Source of the DNA: Bordetella parapertussis
GTDB lineage: Bacteria; Pseudomonadota; Gammaproteobacteria; Burkholderiales; Burkholderiaceae_C
Length of the DNA stretch: 15,532 nt
Assembly: GCA_943328885.2 (NCBI GenBank)
Contig: CALQBT020000012.1
Span: 1 to 15,532 of the forward strand
Direction of reading: 5' to 3'
Shown: positions 1-7,056 of the stretch, piece by piece
Layout: every line of letters begins with the position of its first letter
Position numbering within the stretch: position 1 is the stretch's first letter
Translations under genes and position numbers: made by a program
The notes under the pieces: model-generated
What the model was told of the DNA's origin: nothing
The model's input: the letters and a program-made list of their open reading frames with translations, nothing else
The model's database searches: none

Positions 1-597
1 GTGATCAACAACTACAGCTTCGACGGTGCCGACGACAGGCTTGGCGCCTCGGCGACCTTTGCCGGCGATCTGGCGTCTGGTCCTTCGGTGACCGTCAAAG
101 GGTACCTGCTGACGGGTTCAACATGGGGCCTTGAAGAGGTCCAACGGAGTGGCGATGCCCTGGGCGTCAATTCGACTCCTGGCGACACCGGCACCGGCGG
201 GCAATTAGGCTCACGCGTCGAAGGCTTGCTGTTCGACCTGGGGGCCGTGATGCGCGGTTCGATCAAGTTGGACTTCTCGGCGTTCACAGGCAGTGACAAC
301 GCCGACATCTGGGCGAGCACGAGCGACATGATCGTCAATGGTTTTGCTGGGGCGACCCAGTTGGCGGACAACAGTTTTATCAACCCCTTCACGTCGAACA
401 GCCTGAGCTTCCGTTACATTTTTGTCGCCAACACTGCCACGCCTAGCAATGGGGCATGTGACTCGACGCGACAACAGACGACTTCGAACTGCTTCAGGAT
501 CGACAACCTGCAAGTGGTGCCTGAACCCGGCTCGCTGGCCTTGGTCAGCACTGCGTTACTGCTCGCCGGCGCGCTTCGTCGCCGCCGCAGCCTGTAG
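1..597 (+). CDS. PEP-CTERM sorting-domain protein (5' end probably outside the window)
   Basis: The frame is open from base 1, so the GTG at 1 is probably internal and 198 residues are visible. There is no signal peptide at the visible N-terminus, which supports truncation by the window edge. The body is Ser/Thr/Asn/Gly-rich, with two Cys (about 153 and 164) that could pair. The C-terminus is a typical PEP-CTERM signal: V-P-E-P at 173-176, a hydrophobic helix at about 177-192, then four Arg and a short tail. In this family the signal directs exported proteins to exosortase/EpsH-type processing at the inner membrane, usually linked to exopolysaccharide or biofilm. The function of the body is not recognised. 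The gene converges on spoVR. Confidence 0.85.
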   Translation: MINNYSFDGADDRLGASATFAGDLASGPSVTVKGYLLTGSTWGLEEVQRSGDALGVNSTPGDTGTGGQLGSRVEGLLFDLGAVMRGSIKLDFSAFTGSDNADIWASTSDMIVNGFAGATQLADNSFINPFTSNSLSFRYIFVANTATPSNGACDSTRQQTTSNCFRIDNLQVVPEPGSLALVSTALLLAGALRRRRSL

Positions 598-669
598 CCA
601 TGGCGTCTGGCTGCAATCCAGTGTCCCCGCGCTAGCAAGCTTCGGGGATGAAAAGGGCCTCGCTTCCGA

Positions 670-708
670 AGCGCCTTGCCCGTTCAGCAGAACCGAGCCG
701 AAGGCGCT
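670..708. terminator. Inverted repeat between convergent genes, possible transcript end
   Basis: AGCGCCTT (670-677) and AAGGCGCT (701-708) are perfect 8-bp inverted arms around a 23-base loop. They lie between the PEP-CTERM gene (ends 597) and spoVR (ends 759), which read toward each other. No T-run follows on either strand, so a classic intrinsic terminator is not supported. It may be a stabilising 3' hairpin or chance. Confidence 0.3.
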
Positions 709-748
709 GAAAGTGCGGCGCTGAGCGCGACTCGAGACTGTCAAGAAT

Positions 749-763
749 TTCGACAGGCTCAGG
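749..763. repeat. Possible member of a short interspersed repeat family
   Basis: The sequence TTCGACAGGCTCAGG resembles a short motif often scattered between genes in beta- and gammaproteobacterial genomes (recalled, not searched). It overlaps the last codons and the TGA stop of spoVR. Inverted arms CTGTC (738-742) and GACAG (752-756) overlap it. Genome-wide copy number would decide. Confidence 0.3.
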
Positions 764-2366
764 CGCTCGGCGCCGGCACCGCCCAGCGCTTGGTCACGTC
801 GCCCTTGGCGTTGGTGCTTTCCAGTTGCACGCCAAAGCCCCACAGCCTCGCCACGTGCCTGAGCACCTCCTGCGCACTGTCATCGAGCGGTCGGTTGTTG
901 TGCTGGAAGTGGCGCAAGCTCAGTGAGCGGTCACCGCGCAGGTTGACGTTCCAGACCTGGATATTGGGCTCGCGTGCGCCCAGGTCGTACTGCTGCGACA
1001 GCGCTTCCCGCACCCGCCGGTAGCCTGCATCGTCGTGGATCGCGCTGACTTCGAGCTCGCTTTGTTGCTCGTCGTCGTGGATCGCGAACAACCTGAAGTC
1101 GCGCATCAACTTCGGGCTGAGGTACTGGCCGATGAAGCTTTCGTCCTTGAAGTTGCGCATCGCCGCATCCAGCGTGGGCACCCAGTCAGCACCGGCGATG
1201 GCAGGAAACCACTCGCGGTCTTCGTCGGTCGGATGCTCGCAGATGCGCTTGATGTCGGTGAACATCGCAAAACCCAGCGCGTAGGGGTTCAAGCCGGCGT
1301 AGTTCCGGTCGCCGACGCTCGGCTGGTAGACCACGTTGGTGTGCGACTTCAGCCACTCGATCATCAAGCCGTCGCTGAGGTAGCCGTCGTCGTACATCTG
1401 GTTGAGCAAACGGTGGTGCCAGAACGTCGCCCAGCCCTCGTTCATCACCTGGGTCTGGCGCTGGGGGTAGAAATACTGCGCCACCTTGCGCACGATACGC
1501 AGGATCTCGCGCTGCCAGGGCTCAAGCAGTGGCGCGTTCTTCTCGATGAAGTACAGCAGGTTCTCCTGCGGTTCCTCGGGAAAACGCCGCGCTTCCAAGG
1601 GCTCGTCAGCCTTCTCGGCACGCTTGGGCAGCGTGCGCCACAAGTCATTGACCTGGCGCTGGGCATAGGCCTAGCGGTCCTTGCGTTCGGCGAGCTCCTG
1701 CGCCAGAGACTTGCGGCTGGGCCGGCGGTAACGGTCGACGCCATGGTTCTGCAGCGCGTGGCAGGAGTCGAGAAATTCCTCCACCACCTGCTGACCGTGG
1801 CGCTCCTCGCACTCGGCGACATAGTTCCTGGCATAGACCAAGTAGTCGATGATCGAAGACGCGTCGGTCCACATCCGGAACAGGTAATTGCCCTTGAAAA
1901 AGCTGTTGTGGCCATAGGCGGCGTGGGCGATCACCAGCGCCTGCATCGCCATCGTGTTCTCCTCCATCAGATAGCTGATGCAAGGGTTGGCGTTGATCAC
2001 GATCTCGTAGGCCAGTCCCATGTGGCCGCGCTTGTAGTTCTTCTCGGTGCTGATGAACTCCTTGCCGTAGCTCCAGTGGCGGTAAGTCACCGGCATGCCC
2101 ACGCTGGCATAGGCATCCATCATCTGCTCGGCGGTGATGACCTCGAGCTGGTTCGGGTAGGTATCGAGACCAAAGCGCCGGGCCGTGTCGCGGATCACGT
2201 CGTGGTAGTCGTCGATCAGCTCGAAGGTCCAGTCGCTGGGCGAAGCCAGGCGTTGGACCGGCCGGCGCTGTGGCAGCGGGCCGCGCAGCGGGCGTTCTTG
2301 GGCGCGCGGCGCATCGTTCGGCGCCACCGCTGGCGGCACAGCGAACTCGGCATGTGACTCAGGCAT
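759..2366 (-). pseudogene. spoVR: SpoVR family protein (YcgB-like), interrupted by an in-frame amber codon
   Basis: Start is the ATG at 2364-2366, four bases after the yeaH stop, so translation is probably coupled. The frame has 535 codons, close to E. coli YcgB (about 510). Codon 232 is TAG (1671-1673). The 231 residues before it and 303 after it are in the same frame and both look like normal SpoVR: the YGHNSFFKGN segment at 151-160 before the stop, and NEGWATFWHH at 309-318 after it. From memory of YcgB, the stop aligns with a Glu just before the conserved QVN-LWRTLP segment, so a single change in CAG or GAG would explain it. No convincing restart follows the stop. SpoVR proteins act in spore cortex formation in Bacillus and travel with PrkA and YeaH in Gram-negatives; their biochemical activity is unclear. 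The lesion may be a recent nonsense mutation, a sequencing error, or read through by a suppressor. Confidence 0.85.
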
Positions 2367-2370
2367 CGTG

Positions 2371-3669
2371 TCACGCCGCCTGCGCGGCGCCCTCCTTCTT
2401 GAACAGGTCGCGAAAGACCGGGTAGATCTGCGCGGGCTCGACCGCCTTGCGCATCGCGAAGTGGCGATGGCTCGCGCTGAGCTGGCTGTACTCGGCCCAC
2501 AGGTTCTGCTCCTCCTCGGCCACCTGCACATAGGCGAAGTAACGGCACAGGGGCAGGATGTTCTCGGCCAGCAGTTCGCGGCAACGGCCCGAGTCGTGAT
2601 GCCAGTTGTCGCCATCGCTGGCCTGGGCACCGTAGATGTTCCACTCGCTGGGCGAGTAGCGAGCGCGGATGATCTCCTCCATCAGCACCAGCGCGCTCGA
2701 GACCACCGTGCCACCGGTCTCCCGGGCATGGAAGAAGTCCTGCTCTTCGACCTCTTGGGCCTGGGTGTGGTGGCGGATAAAAACGATGTCGATCTTGTCG
2801 TAATGCTGTGTCAGGAACAGGTAGAGCAGGATGAAGAAGCGCTTGGACAAGTCCTTGCGCGCCTCGTCCATCGAACCCGAGACGTCCATCACACAGAACA
2901 TCACCGCCTTGGCGCTGGGCACCGGCACCTTGACCCGGTTGCGGTAGCGCAGATCGATCGGATCGAGATAGGGAATTCGACCCAGCCTTGCACGCAAAGC
3001 CTCGATCTTGTCCTCGAGCAGCAAGATCTCGCCCTCGGCGCTGACATCCCCGGCCAACGCAGCAGCGCGGTTGATCGCAAGCCGGGCCTCAAGCTCGGCG
3101 AGCTCGCGCCGTGAATCCGACCCGGTCGCGATACGCCGACCGATGGCGCCGCGCAGTGAACGCACCACATCCAGGTTATTGGGTGTGCCGTCACTGGAAA
3201 ATCCGGCGCGATGGGTCTTCCACTCAGGCACTTCGGCCAGCTGGGTCCGGGTCAGGCGTGGCAGCGCCAGATCCTCGAAGAAGACCTGCATGAACTCCTC
3301 CTTGCTCAGCGCGAAGCTGAAGTCGTCTTCGCCCTCGCCCTGGTCGCTGGCCTGTCCCTTGCCGGCGCCACCCTGGCCGCCCTGGCCACCCTGAGGGCGC
3401 TTGATCCGGTCGCCCCGCAAGTAGTCCTGGTTGCCGGGGTGCACCATGTCACGCACGCCGCCTTGGCCGTGGTGGAAGACGGGTTCGGACAGGTCTTTCT
3501 TGGGGATGCGGACCTCCTCGCCACGTTGAAGATCACGCATGCCGCGGCCGTCGACGGCACGGCGCACGGCCTCCGTGATCTTGTCCTTGTAGCGGCGCAT
3601 GAAGCGCTCGCGGTTGCCGATCGACTTGTTCTTACCGGCCAATCGGCGGTCGATGATGTGGAGTTGCAT
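2371..3669 (-). CDS. yeaH: YeaH/YhbH family protein (DUF444, VWA-like)
   Basis: The product is 432 residues, close to E. coli YeaH (427). ATG at 3667-3669 is preceded by GAGGA four bases upstream. The N-terminus (IIDRRLAGKNKS, about 5-16) is typical of the family. A flexible Gly/Gln-rich stretch lies at about 91-114. A VWA-like core starts near 254 with a metal-site motif D262-x-S264-x-S266 (DVSGS), and GGT after the HHT segment probably supplies the second metal-site residue. A predicted helical, charged segment spans about 187-230. Family members are co-encoded with the PrkA kinase and are linked to stationary-phase and nitrogen-starvation responses in enterobacteria. It is the middle gene of prkA-yeaH-spoVR, 90 bases after prkA and 4 bases before spoVR. 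The molecular role is not established; a PrkA partner or adaptor is an inference. Confidence 0.93.
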   Translation of the reverse strand: MQLHIIDRRLAGKNKSIGNRERFMRRYKDKITEAVRRAVDGRGMRDLQRGEEVRIPKKDLSEPVFHHGQGGVRDMVHPGNQDYLRGDRIKRPQGGQGGQGGAGKGQASDQGEGEDDFSFALSKEEFMQVFFEDLALPRLTRTQLAEVPEWKTHRAGFSSDGTPNNLDVVRSLRGAIGRRIATGSDSRRELAELEARLAINRAAALAGDVSAEGEILLLEDKIEALRARLGRIPYLDPIDLRYRNRVKVPVPSAKAVMFCVMDVSGSMDEARKDLSKRFFILLYLFLTQHYDKIDIVFIRHHTQAQEVEEQDFFHARETGGTVVSSALVLMEEIIRARYSPSEWNIYGAQASDGDNWHHDSGRCRELLAENILPLCRYFAYVQVAEEEQNLWAEYSQLSASHRHFAMRKAVEPAQIYPVFRDLFKKEGAAQAA

Positions 3670-3729
3670 GAATCCTCACTGGGTCGCCAAACAAGCTTGG
3701 CGCCGGGCCGACAAGCCCAGCGGAGGCCA

Positions 3730-3747
3730 CCCGACACAGACGTCGGG
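3730..3747. other. Small hairpin in the prkA-yeaH gap
   Basis: Perfect 6-bp arms CCCGAC (3730-3735) and GTCGGG (3742-3747) flank a 6-base loop, just after the prkA stop in the direction of transcription. There is no T-run. In the 90-base gap inside an operon it could act as an mRNA-stability or partial attenuation hairpin that separates prkA and yeaH expression; it may also be chance in GC-rich DNA. Confidence 0.3.
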
Positions 3748-3759
3748 CGGGCCGGTGGG

Positions 3760-5682
3760 TCAGCTCGACTTGCGAACCCGCAGGTACCACTCGCACAGCA
3801 GGCGGACTTGCTTGCCGGTATAGCCCTTGGCGACCATTCGGGTGACAAAGTCCTCGTGCTTTTTGGCCTCGTCGGCGCTGGCCTTGGCGTTGAAGCTGAT
3901 CACCGGCAGCAGCTCTTCGGTGTTGGAGAACATCTTCTTCTCGATCACCGTGCGCAGCTTCTCGTAGCTGGTCCAGACCGGGTTGTTGCCCTGGTGATTG
4001 GCGCGCGCACGCAGCACGAAGTTGACGATCTCGTTGCGGAAATCCTTGGGGTTGGAGATGCCTGCAGGCTTCTCGATCTTCTCGAGCTCGGCGTTGAGCG
4101 CGCCGCGGTCAAACACCTCGCCGGTGTCGGTGTCGCGATATTCGTTGTCCTGAATCCAGTAGTCGGCGTAAGTGACGTAGCGGTCGAAGATATTTTGGCC
4201 GTATTCACTATAACTTTCAAGATACGCGGTCTGTATCTCTTTGCCGATGAACTCGGCATAGCGCGGTGCCAACTGCTCCTTGATGAAGCCGGTGTATTTC
4301 TGCTCGAGGTCGGCGGGGAACTGCTCACGGGCGATCTGCTGCTCGAGCACATACATCAGATGCACCGGATTGGCCGCCACCTCGGCGCTGTCGAAGTTGA
4401 ACACCTTCGACAGAATCTTGTAGGCGAAACGGGTCGAGACGCCGTTCATGCCCTCGTCGACACCAGCGTAGTCGCGGTATTCCTGGTAGCTCTTGGCGCG
4501 CGGGTCGGTGTCCTTGAGGTTCTCGCCGTCGTAGACCTGCATCTTGGAGAACAACGACGAGTTTTCGGGCTCCTTCAGGCGCGTCAGGATCGCAAACTGG
4601 CTCATCATTTTGAGCGTTCCCGGTGCGCACTTGGCCTGTTTCAACGAGCTGCTGTTGACGAGTTTTTCGTAGATGTGGATCTCTTCGCTAACTCTCAAGC
4701 AGTACGGTACTTTGACAATGTAGATTCGATCCAGGAAAGCCTCGTTGTGCTTGTTGTTGCGGAAGGCCTTCCACTCGCTCTCGTTGCTGTGTGCCAGCAC
4801 GACGCCATCGAACGGGATCGCGCCAAAGCCCTCGGTGCCCTTGAAGTTGCCTTCCTGCGTCGCGGTGAGCAGTGGGTGCAGCACCTTGATCGGCGCCTTG
4901 AACATCTCGACGAATTCGAGCAATCCCTGGTTGGCCAGGCACAGGCCGCCCGAGAAGCTGTAAGCGTCGGGGTCATCCTGGGCGTAGGTCTCGAGCTTGC
5001 GGATGTCGACCTTGCCCACCAGCGAGCTGATGTCCTGGTTGTTGTCGTCACCCGGCTCGGTCTTGCTGATGCCGACTTGCTTGAGCACGCTGGGGTGGCG
5101 CTTGACGACCTTGAACTTGCGGATGTCGCCGCCGTACTCCTCGAGCCGCTTGACCGCCCAGGGACTGAGGATGCGGTTGAGGTAACGGCGCGAGATGCCG
5201 TACTCGCTCTCGAGGATCGCGCCGTCCTCGGCCGCATCAAACAGCCCGAGCGGGCTTTCGTTGACCGGTGAGCCCTTGATGGCGTAGAACGGCACCTCCT
5301 GCATCAAGGCCTTGAGGCGCTCGGCGATCGAGCTCTTGCCCCCGCCCACGGGTCCGAGCAGGTAGAGGATCTGCTTGCGCTCCTCCAAGCCCTGCGCGGC
5401 ATGGCGGAAGTAAGACACCACCTGCTCGATCGCGTCCTCCATGCCGTAGAACTCGGCAAACGCCGGGTAGCGCTTGATCAGCTTGTTGGCGAAGATGCGC
5501 GACAGCCGAGGGTCGTTGCGGGTGTCGACCATCTGCGGCTCGCCGATCGCGCGCAGCATGCGCTCGGCGGCCGAGGCATAGGCCAGGGGATTTCGTTTGC
5601 ACTCGGCGAGGTAGTCTTCGAGCGACAACTCCTCTTCACGGGTGCGTTCGTAACGGGCGGCAAAGCTGCTGATGATGTCCAT
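3760..5682 (-). CDS. prkA: PrkA family AAA+ serine protein kinase (YeaG-like)
   Basis: The product is 640 residues; E. coli YeaG is 644. ATG at 5680-5682 follows a perfect AGGAGG (5688-5693) at five bases. The N-terminal part is a AAA+ ATPase: Walker A GPVGGGKSS starts at about 110, a Walker B-like segment GLLEFVEMFKAP is at 253-264, the family signature HSNESEW at 298-304, and FLDRI at 316-320. The C-terminal part (about 400-640) is the PrkA-specific domain. PrkA/YeaG proteins are cytoplasmic; autophosphorylation and substrate phosphorylation have been reported, and a AAA+ protease-like activity has been proposed for the Bacillus protein. YeaG acts in prolonged nitrogen starvation and stationary phase in E. 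coli. It is the first gene of prkA-yeaH-spoVR. The 5' region carries a sigma-54-like element and inverted repeats (separate entries), which fits nitrogen or stress control. Confidence 0.95.
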   Translation of the reverse strand: MDIISSFAARYERTREEELSLEDYLAECKRNPLAYASAAERMLRAIGEPQMVDTRNDPRLSRIFANKLIKRYPAFAEFYGMEDAIEQVVSYFRHAAQGLEERKQILYLLGPVGGGKSSIAERLKALMQEVPFYAIKGSPVNESPLGLFDAAEDGAILESEYGISRRYLNRILSPWAVKRLEEYGGDIRKFKVVKRHPSVLKQVGISKTEPGDDNNQDISSLVGKVDIRKLETYAQDDPDAYSFSGGLCLANQGLLEFVEMFKAPIKVLHPLLTATQEGNFKGTEGFGAIPFDGVVLAHSNESEWKAFRNNKHNEAFLDRIYIVKVPYCLRVSEEIHIYEKLVNSSSLKQAKCAPGTLKMMSQFAILTRLKEPENSSLFSKMQVYDGENLKDTDPRAKSYQEYRDYAGVDEGMNGVSTRFAYKILSKVFNFDSAEVAANPVHLMYVLEQQIAREQFPADLEQKYTGFIKEQLAPRYAEFIGKEIQTAYLESYSEYGQNIFDRYVTYADYWIQDNEYRDTDTGEVFDRGALNAELEKIEKPAGISNPKDFRNEIVNFVLRARANHQGNNPVWTSYEKLRTVIEKKMFSNTEELLPVISFNAKASADEAKKHEDFVTRMVAKGYTGKQVRLLCEWYLRVRKSS

Positions 5683-5897
5683 GAAGGCCTCCTGGGTCGG
5701 ACACAGCGTCGAAGTGGGCGGGGGCCCTCTCGGCGGCGGGGAAGATCTGATGACGTCCCGGCTTCACAGGCCAGGGCGCCATCAGAGCTTTCCGGTCAGC
5801 GCATTGCGTTGTCGAATCAGCAGTCGCCAGTTTGGATCGATCTGGCAGGCGTCGATCGGTCGAGAAAGCCTGGTTTCTCCGCGCAGTTCAGCGCCGG

Positions 5898-5913
5898 AGC
5901 ATGCGCCATGCCG
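5898..5913 (-). promoter_or_regulatory. Candidate sigma-54 (-24/-12) promoter for prkA
   Basis: On the - strand the bases read CGGCATGGCGCATGCT. Against the consensus TGGCACGNNNNTTGCW, 9 of 12 defined positions match, and the near-invariant GG and GC are present with exactly 10 bases between them. The predicted start is near 5887, giving a leader of about 205 bases before prkA. E. coli yeaGH is known to be sigma-54- and NtrC-dependent, which makes this more than a random match. Mismatches at three positions and the long leader keep confidence moderate. Confidence 0.4.
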
Positions 5914-5952
5914 GCAGCGCCTGGCGTGTCTTGTGAGGGACGCCGGGCCGGA

Positions 5953-5994
5953 AGATGGCGTGCACGAGATGGCGTGCACGAGATGGCGTGCACG
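5953..5994. repeat. Three perfect 14-bp tandem repeats forming overlapping inverted repeats
   Basis: The unit AGATGGCGTGCACG occurs at 5953-5966, 5967-5980 and 5981-5994 without a mismatch. Each unit contains the palindrome CGTGCACG. Adjacent units create two overlapping dyads, TGCACG-AGATGG-CGTGCA, at 5961-5978 and 5975-5992. These resemble the NtrC site TGCAC-N7-GTGCA but have N8. They lie about 75-105 bases upstream of the start predicted from the sigma-54-like element, a usual place for enhancer-binding proteins. The 14-bp unit is not a multiple of three and does not code for anything evident. Confidence 0.9.
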
Positions 5995-6039
5995 GTCGGC
6001 CTGGCCGTCGAAGACAGCGCAGGCGCTTGCCTGGATGCT

Positions 6040-6057
6040 GCGGCGAGGACCCGCCGC
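6040..6057. terminator. GC-rich hairpin after parB
   Basis: GCGGCG (6040-6045) and CGCCGC (6052-6057) form a 6-bp stem with a 6-base loop, starting 11 bases beyond the parB stop in its direction of transcription. There is no T-run, so this is at best a weak terminator or a 3' end-protecting hairpin. Confidence 0.25.
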
Positions 6058-6067
6058 TGGGCCGGGC

Positions 6068-7021
6068 TCAGCGCTCGGTCGCGCCCAGCTTGTCGAGAAG
6101 CCCGTTGAGCTCTTCGAGCGAGCCGAAGGCGATCGCCACCTCGCCCTGCTGGCCGCGCTTGGTGTTGCGGTGGATGCGGATCTCGACCTGGGCGGTCAGC
6201 GCGTCGGCGAGCTGCTCCTCGAGCCGGACAATGTCGCGCGGCTTGTCCTTGCGAACCCGCAGCAGGGTCGCTTGCCGGCCATTGCCCTGGGCCTTGGCCA
6301 CCAGCTTCTCGGCCTCGCGAACGCTGAGCTTGCGCGCAACGATCTCATTGGCGCTGGCCACCTGCTGGCCGGCTTCCAAACCGAGCAGCGCACGGGCATG
6401 GCCCATGTCCAGATCGCCAGCCATCAGCATCTGCTGCACCGGCGGCGTCAGGTTGAGCAGTCGCAGCAGGTTGCTGGCCGCACTGCGCGACCGGCCCACC
6501 GCCTGCGCCGCCTGTTCGTGGGTCAGCGAGAACTCCTGCACCAATCGCTGCAAGCCCTGGGCCTCCTCCAGCGGGTTCAGGTCCTCGCGCTGGATGTTCT
6601 CGATCAGCGCCATCACCGCAGCGGCTTCGTCGGGAACCTCCTTGACCAGCACCGGCACTTCGTCCAGCCCGGCGAGCTTGGCGGCGCGAAAGCGCCGCTC
6701 GCCGGCGATGATCTCGTACTGCTGCGTCGAGCGGTTGAATGCGCCGGTCGCCGGGGCAGGCGCTTGCGACGGGTCGTGAGGCGCTGAGGCCAGCGGCCGA
6801 ACCAGGATCGGCTGCATGATGCCCTGGCTCTTGATGCTCTCGGCCAGCTCATAGAGCGAGCCCTCGTCCATCCGGGTGCGGGGCTGGTACTTGCCCGTGT
6901 TGAGCTGGCTGAGCTTGAGCGTGGTCGGCCGCGAAGCGTCGGCGGACGTCGCATCCACCACCTTGGGGCCGAGCAATGCTTCAAGTCCTAGGCCTAGGCC
7001 CTTGGGTTTCTTCGTCACCAT
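6068..7021 (-). CDS. parB: Chromosome-partitioning protein ParB (Spo0J/Noc family)
   Basis: ParB is the CTP-dependent DNA clamp that loads at parS and stimulates ParA. The product is 317 residues from ATG 7019-7021; ATG 7025-7027 adds two residues and neither has a clear ribosome site. Features: Lys-rich N-terminus with the GLGLGLEALLG motif (8-18), CTP-binding GERRFR at 107-112, the ENIQREDLNPLEEA box at 141-154, a helix-turn-helix at about 167-188 that reads parS, and a C-terminal dimerisation domain. Odd points: the Arg/Lys usual at position 11 (GLGRGL) is Leu, and an Ala/Pro-rich insertion of about 20 residues (78-98) separates the first strand from the CTP-binding motif. It lies 35 bases after the RBBP9-like gene and is separated from parA by argC on the other strand, so it probably has its own promoter near 7642-7695. 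Confidence 0.95.
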   Translation of the reverse strand: MVTKKPKGLGLGLEALLGPKVVDATSADASRPTTLKLSQLNTGKYQPRTRMDEGSLYELAESIKSQGIMQPILVRPLASAPHDPSQAPAPATGAFNRSTQQYEIIAGERRFRAAKLAGLDEVPVLVKEVPDEAAAVMALIENIQREDLNPLEEAQGLQRLVQEFSLTHEQAAQAVGRSRSAASNLLRLLNLTPPVQQMLMAGDLDMGHARALLGLEAGQQVASANEIVARKLSVREAEKLVAKAQGNGRQATLLRVRKDKPRDIVRLEEQLADALTAQVEIRIHRNTKRGQQGEVAIAFGSLEELNGLLDKLGATER

Positions 7022-7056
7022 GAGCATGGATTGTCGGTGATTTGACAGCGTGGCCG

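Larger units (their letters stand above)
5683..6067. promoter_or_regulatory. Gene-free region upstream of prkA
   Basis: These 385 bases separate the parB stop from the prkA start. No open frame here resembles a protein I know. The region contains, from the prkA side: the AGGAGG ribosome site, about 200 bases with no recognised structure, a sigma-54-like element (5898-5913), a triple 14-bp repeat (5953-5994) and a GC hairpin just after parB (6040-6057). Its length is large compared with most gaps in the window, which fits a regulated promoter. Confidence 0.6.

Noticed and set aside
1035..2357. 440-residue open frame on the + strand opposite spoVR
   Set aside because: Same explanation: antisense to conserved SpoVR, repetitive Val/Leu/Ala/His composition, no recognisable domain.
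3211..5271. 686-residue open frame on the + strand opposite yeaH and prkA
   Set aside because: It is antisense to two well-recognised genes, and its Val/Leu/Asp/His-rich composition is what GC-biased codons give on the opposite strand. No family resemblance seen.
5953..5994. CRISPR-like array
   Set aside because: The copies are directly adjacent with no spacers, the unit is only 14 bp, and no cas gene is present.
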